Made by a program: the position numbers and the translations under genes. The notes under the pieces were generated by a model. It was not told the DNA's origin and did not search any database. It was given only the letters and a program-made list of their open reading frames with translations. From NCBI RefSeq assembly GCF_006716315.1, contig NZ_VFOV01000001.1:4906508-4970507 (forward strand): 64,000 nucleotides of DNA. Direction: 5' to 3'. Below, piece after piece: positions 40,182 through 47,913 of this stretch. Numbering within the stretch: position 1 is the stretch's first letter; each line of letters opens with the position of its first letter. This DNA comes from Nocardioides albertanoniae (GTDB taxonomy: Bacteria > Actinomycetota > Actinomycetes > Propionibacteriales > Nocardioidaceae).

Positions 40182-42005
40182 CTACTCGACCGTGACCGAT
40201 TTTGCGAGGTTGCGGGGCTTGTCGACGTCGTGACCGAGCGCCTTGGCCGCATGGAAGGCGATCAGCTGGAGCGGGATCGTCATCAGGATGGGGTCGAGCT
40301 CGACCTCGTTCTTCGGTACGTCGACGCGCAGCGCGTCGAGCTCGCCGAGGTCGACGTCGGGGTGGGTGACCACGACCAGAGGCCCGCGGCGGGCGTCGAT
40401 CTCGTGCAGCGCTGCGACGTTGCGGTCGGTGAGCTCGTCCTGCGGCACGATCGCTACCGTCGGCACCTCCGCCGAGATCAGCGCGAGCGGACCGTGCTTG
40501 AGCTCGGAGGTCTGGTAGGCCTCGGCGTGCCGGTAGGAGATCTCCTTCAGCTTCTGGGCGCCCTCGCGGGCGACCGGGTAGCCGCGTACGCGCCCGATGA
40601 AGAACATCGACTCCGCCTCGGCCAGGCGCGCTGCGATCTCCTCGAGATGCGACTCGCTCTTGAGCACCTCCTCGATCTGGGCCGGCAGCGCCTGCAGGCC
40701 CGCGATGAGCCGCTTGCCGTCGGCGATCGAGAGGTCGCGTACGCGGCCGAGCTGGAGCGCGAGCAGCGAGAACGCGACGTACATGTTGGTGAGCGCCTTG
40801 GTCGAGGCCACCGCGATCTCCGGGCCGGCGTGGAGGTAGATGCCGCCGTCGACCGCCCGCGCGATCGCCGAGCCGACGACGTTGACGACGCCGAGCACCC
40901 GGCCACCCTTGCGCTTGATCTCCTGCACGGCGAGCAGCGTGTCGATGGTCTCGCCGGACTGGGAGACGACGACGTAGAGGGTGTCGGGCTCGATGATCGG
41001 GTTGCGGTAGCGGAACTCGGAGGCGGCCTCGGCGTCGGCGGGGACGCGGGCGAGCTCCTCGATCAGGCCGGCACCCATCTGGCCGACGTAGTAGGCCGAC
41101 CCGCAGCCGAGGATCTTCACCCGGCGGATCGCCCGCAGCTCGCGCGGATCCAGGTTGAGACCGCCGAGATGCGCCGTGCCGAACCGCTCGTCGAGCCGCC
41201 CGCGCAGCGCCCGCTCGACAGACGACGGCTGCTCCAGGATCTCGGTGAACATCCGCGGCTCGTCGGCGAGCTCGCCGTATTCGAAGGCCGACGGGTCGAC
41301 GTCGACCTCGCGGGCCGTCGTCGTGGTCGTGGTCAGGTCCTGGCGGAACGTCGTGAAGCCGGTGGCGGTGACGGTGGCCAGCTCGCCGTCGTCGAGGTGG
41401 GCGACGGTGGTCGTGTGGCGTACGACCGCGGCCAGGTCGGAGGCGACGTACATCTCGCCGTCACCCACGCCGACGATCAGCGGTGAGCCGTTGCGGGCCA
41501 CGACCATGCGGTCGGGGAAGTCGGCGTGCACGACCGCGAGACCCCAGGTGCCCTCGATCTGGGCCAGCACGTCGACGACCTTGGCCTCGAGGGTGTCGGC
41601 CGTCGAGGCCGCGACGAGGTGGGCGAAGACCTCGGTGTCGGTGTCGCTGGCGAGCTCGACACCCGCCTCGGTGAGCCGCTCGCGCAACGATGCGGCATTG
41701 TCGACGATGCCGTTGTGCACGACGGCCACGCGACCGTCGGCGGAGACGTGCGGGTGGGCGTTGGCGTCGCTGGCCGGGCCGTGGGTCGCCCACCGGGTGT
41801 GGCCGATGCCGACCTTGCCGGCGAACCGCTTCGGCAGGGCATCGACCAGATCGCGTACGCGGCCGGCCTTCTTCACCACCTGCAGCCTGCTGCCCAGCAC
41901 CGCGACGCCCGACGAGTCATAGCCGCGGTGCTCCAGCCGCGCCAGGCCCTCGGTGAGCAGGCCGACCGCCTGCTGGGGGCCGACGTATCCGACGATTCCG
42001 CACAT
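40182..42005 (-). CDS. glmS: glutamine-fructose-6-phosphate aminotransferase (isomerising)
   Basis: GlmS makes glucosamine 6-phosphate from fructose 6-phosphate and glutamine, the first step toward UDP-GlcNAc and peptidoglycan. The 607-residue protein begins MCGIVGYVG, so Cys2 becomes the N-terminal nucleophile after methionine removal. The Ntn glutaminase domain shows HTRWATHG, VVHNGIVDN and SDTDTEVFAHL. Two SIS domains follow (KILGCGSAYYVGQMGAGLIEEL, VVSQSGETIDTLLAVQ, FIGRVRGYPVAREGAQKLKEISY), and the C-terminus is the usual AKSVTVE. Length and motifs are typical. I see no glmS-type ribozyme element in the short upstream gap. A small unknown gene lies 22 bases upstream and is probably in the same transcript. 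Confidence 0.97.
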   Translation of the reverse strand: MCGIVGYVGPQQAVGLLTEGLARLEHRGYDSSGVAVLGSRLQVVKKAGRVRDLVDALPKRFAGKVGIGHTRWATHGPASDANAHPHVSADGRVAVVHNGIVDNAASLRERLTEAGVELASDTDTEVFAHLVAASTADTLEAKVVDVLAQIEGTWGLAVVHADFPDRMVVARNGSPLIVGVGDGEMYVASDLAAVVRHTTTVAHLDDGELATVTATGFTTFRQDLTTTTTTAREVDVDPSAFEYGELADEPRMFTEILEQPSSVERALRGRLDERFGTAHLGGLNLDPRELRAIRRVKILGCGSAYYVGQMGAGLIEELARVPADAEAASEFRYRNPIIEPDTLYVVVSQSGETIDTLLAVQEIKRKGGRVLGVVNVVGSAIARAVDGGIYLHAGPEIAVASTKALTNMYVAFSLLALQLGRVRDLSIADGKRLIAGLQALPAQIEEVLKSESHLEEIAARLAEAESMFFIGRVRGYPVAREGAQKLKEISYRHAEAYQTSELKHGPLALISAEVPTVAIVPQDELTDRNVAALHEIDARRGPLVVVTHPDVDLGELDALRVDVPKNEVELDPILMTIPLQLIAFHAAKALGHDVDKPRNLAKSVTVE

Positions 42006-42027
42006 TGCTCTGTCCTTCTCTCCGTGG

Positions 42028-42291
42028 CTATCCGTAGATGAGCCGTCGCAGCTGTCGTTCGGTGAGCCGGGGCGCAGCGACGACCCGCGCCCGCAACTCC
42101 TCGGCGAGCAGCGCGAAGATCGCATCGTTCTTCGCGCCATAGGTCTTCAGCTGAGCGTGCCGACGACGTACGTAGGCCTCGACCGGTTCGTCGAAGTAGG
42201 CCACCACGTCTTCGATCACACGGGCCGCCTCGGTGGGCGAGAGCCCGGTGGTGGCGACCACGTGGTCGATCAGCGCTTGCTCGGCGTTCAC
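42028..42291 (-). CDS. small hypothetical protein upstream of glmS
   Basis: This is an 87-residue protein that I do not recognise. It begins MNAEQALIDHVVATTGLSPTEAARVIEDVVAYF, a compact helical pattern, continues with EPVEAYVRRRHAQLKTYGAKNDAIFALLAEELRAR, and ends RLTERQLRRLIYG. The repeated helix pattern and many basic residues could suit nucleic-acid or protein binding. The GTG at 42291 is chosen because the upstream frame lacks a better start. A perfect 16-bp palindrome lies 41 bases upstream, which suggests regulation. It reads in the same direction as glmS, 22 bases before it, and may be co-transcribed. Existence is supported by codon bias; the role is unknown. Confidence 0.6.
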   Translation of the reverse strand: MNAEQALIDHVVATTGLSPTEAARVIEDVVAYFDEPVEAYVRRRHAQLKTYGAKNDAIFALLAEELRARVVAAPRLTERQLRRLIYG

Positions 42292-42331
42292 GGAGCAACT
42301 GTGAAGCACCCCAACCAGAGTCACAAGTTTC

Positions 42332-42347
42332 TGCCCGATATCGGGCA
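42332..42347. promoter_or_regulatory. 16-bp perfect palindrome upstream of the glmS-linked small gene
   Basis: TGCCCGATATCGGGCA is a perfect palindrome 41 bases upstream of the small gene's GTG start, in an otherwise non-coding stretch. It is a good candidate operator for the glmS-containing transcript. The binding protein is unknown. Confidence 0.5.
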
Positions 42348-42504
42348 AGATCAGCCAGTTCACGCTCAAGTGGGGAGCGAAGGCCACATTCACTGCTGCA
42401 GAGCACCCGCAGGTGGGGCGCAACGACCGACATCTGCGATTACTTGGACATTCCAGTGGGGGTGAGGTACCTTTGGTGAACACAAGGTGAACAGGAGGTG
42501 TCTG

Positions 42505-42636
42505 ATGAACGGAAACAAGGTGACCGGCAAGCTCGAGCTGCGCTGGCTTCCCGTCGTCGACCGCCGCGGCCGTAAGCACATGGAGGCCCGCTGGGTCGAA
42601 GTCAGTGCGCCCGCGACCACGCGTCACGCCGCCTGA
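42505..42636 (+). CDS. 43-residue basic small protein
   Basis: This short gene encodes 43 residues starting MNGNKVTGKLELRWLPVVDR and ending with ATTRHAA. It has a near-perfect Shine-Dalgarno AGGAGGTG (42493-42500) four bases before the ATG and is followed 16 bases after the stop by a strong terminator hairpin. A plausible -35 TTGGAC (about 42444) lies upstream. The protein is rich in Arg, Trp and Val, and could form a small beta sheet with a basic face. A promoter, an ideal RBS and a dedicated terminator argue strongly that it is real. I recognise no family. Neighbours on both sides are unrelated, so its job cannot be inferred. Confidence 0.75.
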   Translation: MNGNKVTGKLELRWLPVVDRRGRKHMEARWVEVSAPATTRHAA

Positions 42637-42652
42637 GACCAAGCACTTCAAA

Positions 42653-42679
42653 GGCCCGCTCCCTTCAGGGGAGCGGGCC
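42653..42679 (+). terminator. terminator of the small-protein gene
   Basis: The 11-bp arms GGCCCGCTCCC (42653-42663) and GGGAGCGGGCC (42669-42679) are followed by TTCGTCATTT, a fairly classic intrinsic terminator. Confidence 0.85.
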
Positions 42680-42821
42680 TTCGTCATTTAGGGATAGCGT
42701 TGTCACTGCAACCAATTTCTCCGGTTGCCGCCAGATTGCCCACGAGAGCGGGAACATTGGCGGAGCCTTCCCTGTTACGATAATTGCAGATTCAACCAAT
42801 TCTTCCAGGAGCTTTCCCACC

Positions 42822-43433
42822 ATGGGCATTTTCAGCAAGAAGGACGCGGCCCCGGCCGACACCGAGTTCGACGCACCCACCGCCGCCATCGAGGACATCT
42901 CGGGCGACTACACCCTTGACCCCACCCACACCCGCCTGGGCTTCTCGGCTCGCCACGCGATGGTGACCACGGTGCGTGGCGCGTTCAAGGAGTTCGACGG
43001 CACCGCGACGATCGACACCGCCGAGCCGGCCAACTCCAAGGTCTCGCTCACCATCAAGGCCGACTCCGTCGACACCGGCAACGCCGACCGCGACGGTCAC
43101 CTGCTCTCCGGCGACTTCTTCGAGAACGAGACCCACCCCAACATCACCTTCGCCTCGACCGCGGTCGAGTTCGACGGTGAGACCTGGAACATCACCGGCG
43201 ACCTGACCATCAAGGGCAACACCAACTCGGTCACCGTCCCGTTCGAGCAGACCGGCTCCGCCAAGGACCCGTTCGGCAACATCCGGGTCGGCTTCGAGGG
43301 CGCCGTCGCGATCAACCGCACCGACTGGGGCCTCTCCTTCAACGCCGCTCTCGAGACCGGCGGCGTGCTCGTCTCCGAGAAGATCAAGCTCGAGTTCGAC
43401 ATCTCGGCCATCAAGGTCGGCGCCGAGGCCTGA
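42822..43433 (+). CDS. YceI-family polyisoprenoid-binding protein
   Basis: This 203-residue lipocalin-like protein of the YceI family binds long isoprenoid or other amphiphilic chains in a beta barrel. Family landmarks are GDYTLDPTHTRLGFSARHAMVTTVRG, KADSVDTGNADRDGHLLSGDFFE, NITFASTAVEF and the final WGLSFNAALETGGVLVSEKIKLEFDISAI. The first 25 residues (GIFSKKDAAPADTEF) are polar and there is no signal peptide, so it is probably cytoplasmic, unlike the periplasmic E. coli protein. The RBS CAGGAG lies about 12 bases before the ATG. A TACGAT/TAATTG-type AT-rich stretch at 42776-42786 may be the promoter. It ends at a 17-bp hairpin. Confidence 0.9.
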   Translation: MGIFSKKDAAPADTEFDAPTAAIEDISGDYTLDPTHTRLGFSARHAMVTTVRGAFKEFDGTATIDTAEPANSKVSLTIKADSVDTGNADRDGHLLSGDFFENETHPNITFASTAVEFDGETWNITGDLTIKGNTNSVTVPFEQTGSAKDPFGNIRVGFEGAVAINRTDWGLSFNAALETGGVLVSEKIKLEFDISAIKVGAEA

Positions 43434-43458
43434 GCCTCGCGGCGCTTGCCGAAGACTT

Positions 43459-43495
43459 CGTCGGGGCCACCGGGAATGTCCCGGTGGCCCCGACG
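43459..43495. terminator. bidirectional terminator between yceI and a secreted-protein gene
   Basis: The perfect 17-bp arms at 43459-43475 and 43479-43495 enclose an ATG loop, between two convergent genes. Confidence 0.85.
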
Positions 43496-43510
43496 CATGT
43501 CGCGAGCAGA

Positions 43511-43942
43511 TCAGTCCTGCACGTAGTAGCGCTTCTCCACGCCGATACGGCCGGTGCCGACGACGTCCACCGACGAGGTGTCACCGGTGACACCTCCGGC
43601 GAATCCGAGGTGATCGTCGCCGAGGCGAGCACCGCGACCGAGAGGACCGCCGGTGTCGTCATGGTGGACCACGCCACCTGCGTTGTGACCGAGCGGCGAC
43701 TCGAGGTGGGCCCGACCACTGCCCACGACCGTCGTCCCGTCCGTCGTCGCCGTCACCGCGGCGTCGCTTCCGAGCGCGGCGCCCCCGACCGTCACCGGAC
43801 CCGCCGGCCCGCGGTCGGGCTGCCGGATCGGCTCATCCCCCTGTGCCGCGTGCGCGCCTCCCGCACCGGCAGCGACGAGACCACCCGCGATGAGGGTTGC
43901 CGCCAGCGACCTGCGAAGTCCCCCGAGAATCTTCGAGCTCAA
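43511..43942 (-). CDS. small secreted hypothetical protein
   Basis: This 143-residue protein has a clear signal peptide (KILGGLRRSLAATLIAGGLVAAGAGGAHA, cleavage about residue 32). The mature part is Gly-, Asp- and Val-rich without cysteines (DRGPAGPVTVGG, HLGFAGGVTGDTSSVDVVGTGR) and ends in KRYYVQD. No family is recognised; the low complexity suggests a flexible or beta-rich extracellular protein. The start is TTG 43942, with AGGAGAAGG just upstream on the minus strand. It is convergent with yceI and shares its terminator. Confidence 0.6.
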   Translation of the reverse strand: MSSKILGGLRRSLAATLIAGGLVAAGAGGAHAAQGDEPIRQPDRGPAGPVTVGGAALGSDAAVTATTDGTTVVGSGRAHLESPLGHNAGGVVHHDDTGGPLGRGARLGDDHLGFAGGVTGDTSSVDVVGTGRIGVEKRYYVQD

Positions 43943-44303
43943 TGCCTTCTCCTGACGTGAGTTGCGTGGCCTGCAGCCAAGCGCTCCCGAGTTCGGCCTG
44001 GATCAGACCCTTCGCTGCTTTTTACGTGCTTCTGAGCAGCGACGTTGCAGTTGGTCGCCGAATACGCCCCAGACGCCTCCGAAGCCCCGAGGGGACTCTG
44101 CTCCTCCACCATCAGGGCTTCGGGCCACGCACGCCCTAGCGGCCAGCCCGGTCACCTCGCGTCCCGCACTCGTCGCAGGGAGGCCGCCGATCAGCGCTTC
44201 GGTCCACTGACGACGCACACGAACAACGTCCCCCGCTCCGCACCACGACCTCGGTGAGGCAGGTCACACGCGACCCTTGCGGACGACCAGGGGCGTCTGC
44301 CAG
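43943..44303. other. 361-base intergenic region
   Basis: No convincing gene is seen. The left end carries the promoter and RBS of the secreted-protein gene, including an AT-richer patch near 44010-44025 (CTTTTTACG). The right end carries the promoter of the LacI-controlled operon, including the TTGCGG at 44277 that resembles the -35 at 55123. Confidence 0.5.
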
Positions 44304-44317
44304 TGTATGCGTATGCA
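44304..44317. promoter_or_regulatory. predicted LacI operator at hisD-like gene 1
   Basis: TGTATGCGTATGCA is identical, in reverse complement, to the 14-mer at 55137-55150. It has a central CG as LacI/PurR-type sites do, and it lies directly before the first gene of the transporter operon. Confidence 0.6.
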
Positions 44318-44318
44318 T

Positions 44319-45635
44319 ATGAACCCCGAAGACAAGCAGCTCATCCCCGGGCCCTTCCACGTCATCAAGGAGCCCCCCGGCCCTGACGCCCCCGCGCAGC
44401 GCGACCCGAAGGTCGCCGCGACGGTCTCGGAGATGCTGTCCACCATCGAGTCCGGCGGCCTGGACGCCGTCCGCAAGTACGCCGAGCAGCTCGACGGATT
44501 CACCGGCGCCGACCTCGAGGTCGGGAAGGCCGAGTTCGCCGCCGCGGCGCGCGACCTGCCGGCCGACCTGCGCGAGGCGCTCGACGCCGGGGCCGACCGG
44601 AGCCGGCGCTTCGCACAGATGCAGCGCGACCGGCTCGTCGACTTCGAGGAGGAGATCCTCCCCGGTCTGGTCTGCGGCCAGCGCCAGGTCCCGGTCGGCG
44701 CGGTCGGCGCCTACCTGCCGGCAGGCCGCTTCCCGCTGCTCGCCAGCGCCTTCATGACCGTGGGCGTCGCCAAGGTCGCCGGCGTCCCGAACATCGTCAG
44801 CTGCACGCCCCCGAGCAACGCCGGCGCCGCGCACCCGGCGGTCCTCTACGCCGCCCGCGCCTCGGGCGCCGAGCGCGTCTTCCAGGTCGGTGGCGTCCAG
44901 GCGCTCGCCGCCATGGCCTTCGGTCTCTTCGACGGCATCCCGCCGGCCGACATGATCGTCGGCGCAGGTAACGCCTACGTTGCCGAGGCCAAGCGCCAGC
45001 TCTACGGCCGCGTCGGCATCGACGTGCTCGCAGGTCCGTCCGAGGTCGCCGTCATCGCCGACGACACCGCGACGACCACGATGGTCGCCGCCGACCTGCT
45101 GGGCCAGGCCGAGCACGGCCCCACGTCGCCGGCCTCCCTGGTCACCACCTCCCGGCGCCTCGCCGAGGAGCTCCCGGCCGAGATCGACCGCCAGCTGGCC
45201 GGGCTCTCGACCCGCAGCGTCGCCGAGCCCGCGTGGCGCGACTACGGCTCGATCTACCTCGCCGAGGACCGCGAGACCGCCGTCGCGATCATGGACCTGC
45301 TCGCGCCCGAGCACCTCGAGGTGCTCACCGACGATCTCGACTGGTACCTGCAGAACCTCACGAACTACGGCTCGTTGTTCCTCGGTGAGTGGTCGACCGT
45401 CGCCTACGCCGACAAGGGCATGTCCGGCACGAACCACGTGCTCCCCACGGGCCGCAACGCCCGTTTCACCGGTGGCCTCTCCGTGGCCGGCTTCCTCAAG
45501 ACGCTCACCTACCAGCGCTCCACGAAGGAGGCCACCGAAGCCCAGGCCCGTCCCGTCGTCACCGTCTCGAACTTCGAGCAGCTCGACGGGCACCGCGACA
45601 GCGCCCAGCTCCGGCTGGACCTGCTCGACGACTGA
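44319..45635 (+). CDS. histidinol-dehydrogenase-family zinc dehydrogenase 1 (HpsN-like)
   Basis: This 438-residue NAD- and Zn-dependent alcohol dehydrogenase belongs to the HisD family. Family ligands are present: Gln263 and His266 in GQAEHGP, the catalytic Glu331-His332 in PEHLEV, Asp365 in YADKGMSGTNHVLPT and His425 near the end. It is not in a his operon. It leads an operon with a sugar-type importer and a GH13 glucosidase. The best-characterised non-histidine relative is HpsN, which oxidises 2,3-dihydroxypropane sulfonate to the acid in two steps, so a diol-to-acid oxidation is a reasonable guess. ATGs at 44307 and 44313 are in frame but lie inside the operator; I chose 44319. Confidence 0.85.
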   Translation: MNPEDKQLIPGPFHVIKEPPGPDAPAQRDPKVAATVSEMLSTIESGGLDAVRKYAEQLDGFTGADLEVGKAEFAAAARDLPADLREALDAGADRSRRFAQMQRDRLVDFEEEILPGLVCGQRQVPVGAVGAYLPAGRFPLLASAFMTVGVAKVAGVPNIVSCTPPSNAGAAHPAVLYAARASGAERVFQVGGVQALAAMAFGLFDGIPPADMIVGAGNAYVAEAKRQLYGRVGIDVLAGPSEVAVIADDTATTTMVAADLLGQAEHGPTSPASLVTTSRRLAEELPAEIDRQLAGLSTRSVAEPAWRDYGSIYLAEDRETAVAIMDLLAPEHLEVLTDDLDWYLQNLTNYGSLFLGEWSTVAYADKGMSGTNHVLPTGRNARFTGGLSVAGFLKTLTYQRSTKEATEAQARPVVTVSNFEQLDGHRDSAQLRLDLLDD

Positions 45636-45639
45636 CGTC

Positions 45640-45654
45640 GTGCATACGTATCAC
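45640..45654. promoter_or_regulatory. predicted LacI operator before the binding-protein gene
   Basis: GTGCATACGTATCAC contains the palindromic core ATACGTAT shared with the site at 53958-53971. It lies in the 38-base gap before the solute-binding protein, so that gene may have its own regulated promoter. Confidence 0.5.
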
Positions 45655-45673
45655 TAACCCCCTGGAGACCGTC

Positions 45674-46984
45674 ATGACACGTCACTACATCGTGCTACCG
45701 GCCGTTGCCGCACTCGCGGCGACCGCCGTGCTCGCGTCCGGGTGCTCGGCCGGCAGCCGCGTCGCCTCCGAAGACGCCACCAAGGTCGCGTGCGACATCA
45801 AGACCGACAAGCCCATCACCGCCAACGTCCTCGCCTACAACTCGACGGCGATCGACCCCTACACGAACACGATGGTGCAGAGCTGCACCAAGGGTGACGT
45901 GACCCTCAAGCATCGGCCCATCGACTTCGCGGGCCAGATCCAGAAGACCACGGCGACCCTGGCGGAGGACAGCGGCACCTACGACATCGTCGAGACCTAC
46001 GGGTTCGCCCTCCCCGACCTCGCCGCCCAGAAGAAGCTGGTGCCGCTCGACGGTCTCATCGAGAAGTACTCCGACAAGTACGCCCTCGACGAGATCAACG
46101 CGGACATGACCAACGGCATGTCGTACGACGGCAAGACCTACGCGTTGCCGATGCAGGCGCAGACGTACGTCATGTCCTATCGCAAGGACATCTTCGACAA
46201 GCTCGGCCTGAAGCCGCCGACGACGTTCGAGGAGCTGCGCGCGGTCGCGAAGAAGATCCAGGACTCCGGCGAGGTGAAGTACCCCCTCGCTCTGCCGTGG
46301 CTGGCCAGCAGCGACATCGCGACGGCGTACGACTCGGTGATGGGCAGCCTGGGCGAGAACCTCACCGACCCCAAGGCGAAGACCGCCAACCTCGACTCGC
46401 CGACGTCGATCAAGGCGCTGGAGGAGATGCGGTCGCTGCTGCCCTACATGGACCCGGAGGTCACCACCTTCGACCAGCCGGCGGTCCAGCAGCAGATGTA
46501 CAACGGCTCCGCGGCGATCTCCATCATGTTCTCGGGCCGGATGAACGACCTCACCATGACCTCGAACTCCCAGTACGCCGAGAAGACGGCGTTCGCACCG
46601 CCGCCGGCCGTCGAGAAGGGCGGCACGCTGTTCAACACGCTGTCGATCGACGGCTGGTCGATCCCGGCGAACACCGAGGTCGACGAGGAGGCGCTGTTCC
46701 AGATGATGGCCGCCTCGGTCAGCCCCAAGGCCTCACGCGCGGCAGTGCCGGCCTCCTATCCGGCTCGCGAGGGAATGGTCGACTCGGACAGCAGCCCGTT
46801 CGCCGACGCCTCGAACGAGGCGATCAAGAGCGCGCCTGCGACCGAGCCGTACCCGTGGACCTCGCGGATCAGCATCGCGGTCACCCCGACCATCGCGAAG
46901 ATCATCCTCGGTGAGATCAGCGTCGAGGACGGCGCGGCGAAGATGCAGAGCACCGCGACCAAGATCTTGGCCGACTACCGCTGA
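45674..46984 (+). CDS. sugar-type ABC transporter, substrate-binding lipoprotein
   Basis: This 436-residue family-1 solute-binding protein has a lipobox LASGC (Cys24). The fold is that of carbohydrate binders: DIVETYGFALPDLAAQKKLVPLDGLI, NGMSYDGKTYALPMQAQTYVMSYRKDIFDKLGLKPPTTFEEL, and the C-terminal YPWTSRISIAVTPTIAKIILGE. It captures the pathway substrate outside the cell. Family-1 proteins usually bind oligosaccharides, polyols or glycosylated compounds. The ATG at 45674 has GGAG at 45664-45667. Two permease genes follow, but no ATPase, so it must use a shared multi-sugar ATPase (MsiK type) coded elsewhere. Confidence 0.9.
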   Translation: MTRHYIVLPAVAALAATAVLASGCSAGSRVASEDATKVACDIKTDKPITANVLAYNSTAIDPYTNTMVQSCTKGDVTLKHRPIDFAGQIQKTTATLAEDSGTYDIVETYGFALPDLAAQKKLVPLDGLIEKYSDKYALDEINADMTNGMSYDGKTYALPMQAQTYVMSYRKDIFDKLGLKPPTTFEELRAVAKKIQDSGEVKYPLALPWLASSDIATAYDSVMGSLGENLTDPKAKTANLDSPTSIKALEEMRSLLPYMDPEVTTFDQPAVQQQMYNGSAAISIMFSGRMNDLTMTSNSQYAEKTAFAPPPAVEKGGTLFNTLSIDGWSIPANTEVDEEALFQMMAASVSPKASRAAVPASYPAREGMVDSDSSPFADASNEAIKSAPATEPYPWTSRISIAVTPTIAKIILGEISVEDGAAKMQSTATKILADYR

Positions 46985-47046
46985 CCATCGTCTCGTGGGG
47001 CGGCCCACGGCCGTTCGACACTGCACTGAGCAGGTGAGGAGAAACT

Positions 47047-47913
47047 GTGCGACGACGCGACTTCTGGGTGCTGATGGCTCCCAGTCTGGTGGTGATGTTC
47101 GGCCTGCTGGCCTACCCTCTCTACCGCACGATCCGGTGGAGCTTCGAGCGCGTGCAGTACGGCGCGGACGGCACCTGGGTGGGGCTGGACAACTACCGGG
47201 AGGCGCTCAGTGACCCGCGGCTGATCCACGCCACCGTGTTCACCGTCGGGCTGACCCTCGTCGCCAGTCTTCTCCTGGTGGTGCTGGGGTATTGGCTGGC
47301 CTATCTGGTCAACCAGCTGGGCCGGACCAAGCCGATCGTGCTCGGCATCCTGCTGATCTCCTACGTCGTCCCGCAGATCGTCGGTGCGACGATGTTCTCC
47401 TGGTTGTTCAACTCGAACTTCGGCGGGATCGTCAACCACCTGGTCACCGAGATCACGGGCACGGAGATCCTGTGGTTCACCGATCCGTGGGCGAACCGGG
47501 TCGTCATCCTGCTCAACGTGCTCTGGTTCATGCTCCCGTTCGCGATGATGGTGATCATCGCGGGCCTCCAGGGCGTGCCCCACGAGACGATGGAGGCCGC
47601 GCGGATCGACGGAGCGCGCGGCTGGCGCATCCACTGGCACGTCATCGTGCCCAGCATCCGGGGCGTGCTCGGGTTCGTGTGCCTGATCTCCGTGATGGAC
47701 ATCCTGCGGGTCTTCGACGCGCTGATCCCGCTCTCGCCACAAGCGGTCGGGATCGGCAACGAGTCGATCATGCTCTACATCTACAACGTCGCCTTCCACG
47801 ACGGTGGCCAGCAGCTCGGCCTGGGAAGCGCCATCAACGTGCTGCTGATCGTGCTGATCGTGGTCATGCTCTTCCCCTTCATCCGCGACACGGCCCGAGA
47901 GGCGAACCAGTGA
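47047..47913 (+). CDS. sugar-type ABC transporter, permease 1 (MalF-like)
   Basis: This is a 288-residue inner-membrane permease. There are six predicted helices: LMAPSLVVMFGLLAYPLY; VFTVGLTLVASLLLVVLGYWLAYLV; IVLGILLISYVVPQIVGATMF; VVILLNVLWFMLPFAMMVIIAGL; VLGFVCLISVMDILRVFDAL; and NVLLIVLIVVMLFPFI. The coupling motif ETMEAARIDGARGWRIHWHVIVP is the usual EAA loop that meets the ATPase. The GTG start at 47047 has GAGGAGAAA just upstream. It pairs with the following permease, the stop and start overlapping as TGATG. The substrate is imported with the binding protein encoded 62 bases upstream. Confidence 0.9.
   Translation: MRRRDFWVLMAPSLVVMFGLLAYPLYRTIRWSFERVQYGADGTWVGLDNYREALSDPRLIHATVFTVGLTLVASLLLVVLGYWLAYLVNQLGRTKPIVLGILLISYVVPQIVGATMFSWLFNSNFGGIVNHLVTEITGTEILWFTDPWANRVVILLNVLWFMLPFAMMVIIAGLQGVPHETMEAARIDGARGWRIHWHVIVPSIRGVLGFVCLISVMDILRVFDALIPLSPQAVGIGNESIMLYIYNVAFHDGGQQLGLGSAINVLLIVLIVVMLFPFIRDTAREANQ

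Noticed and set aside
43943..44303. Small genes in the 361-base intergenic region
   Set aside because: Several short frames exist on both strands but none has an RBS, recognisable motif or consistent codon bias.
44277..45635. hisD-like gene 1 as part of a histidine biosynthesis operon
   Set aside because: No other his gene is present; the neighbours are transport and glycosidase genes, and a second diverged copy is in the same regulon.
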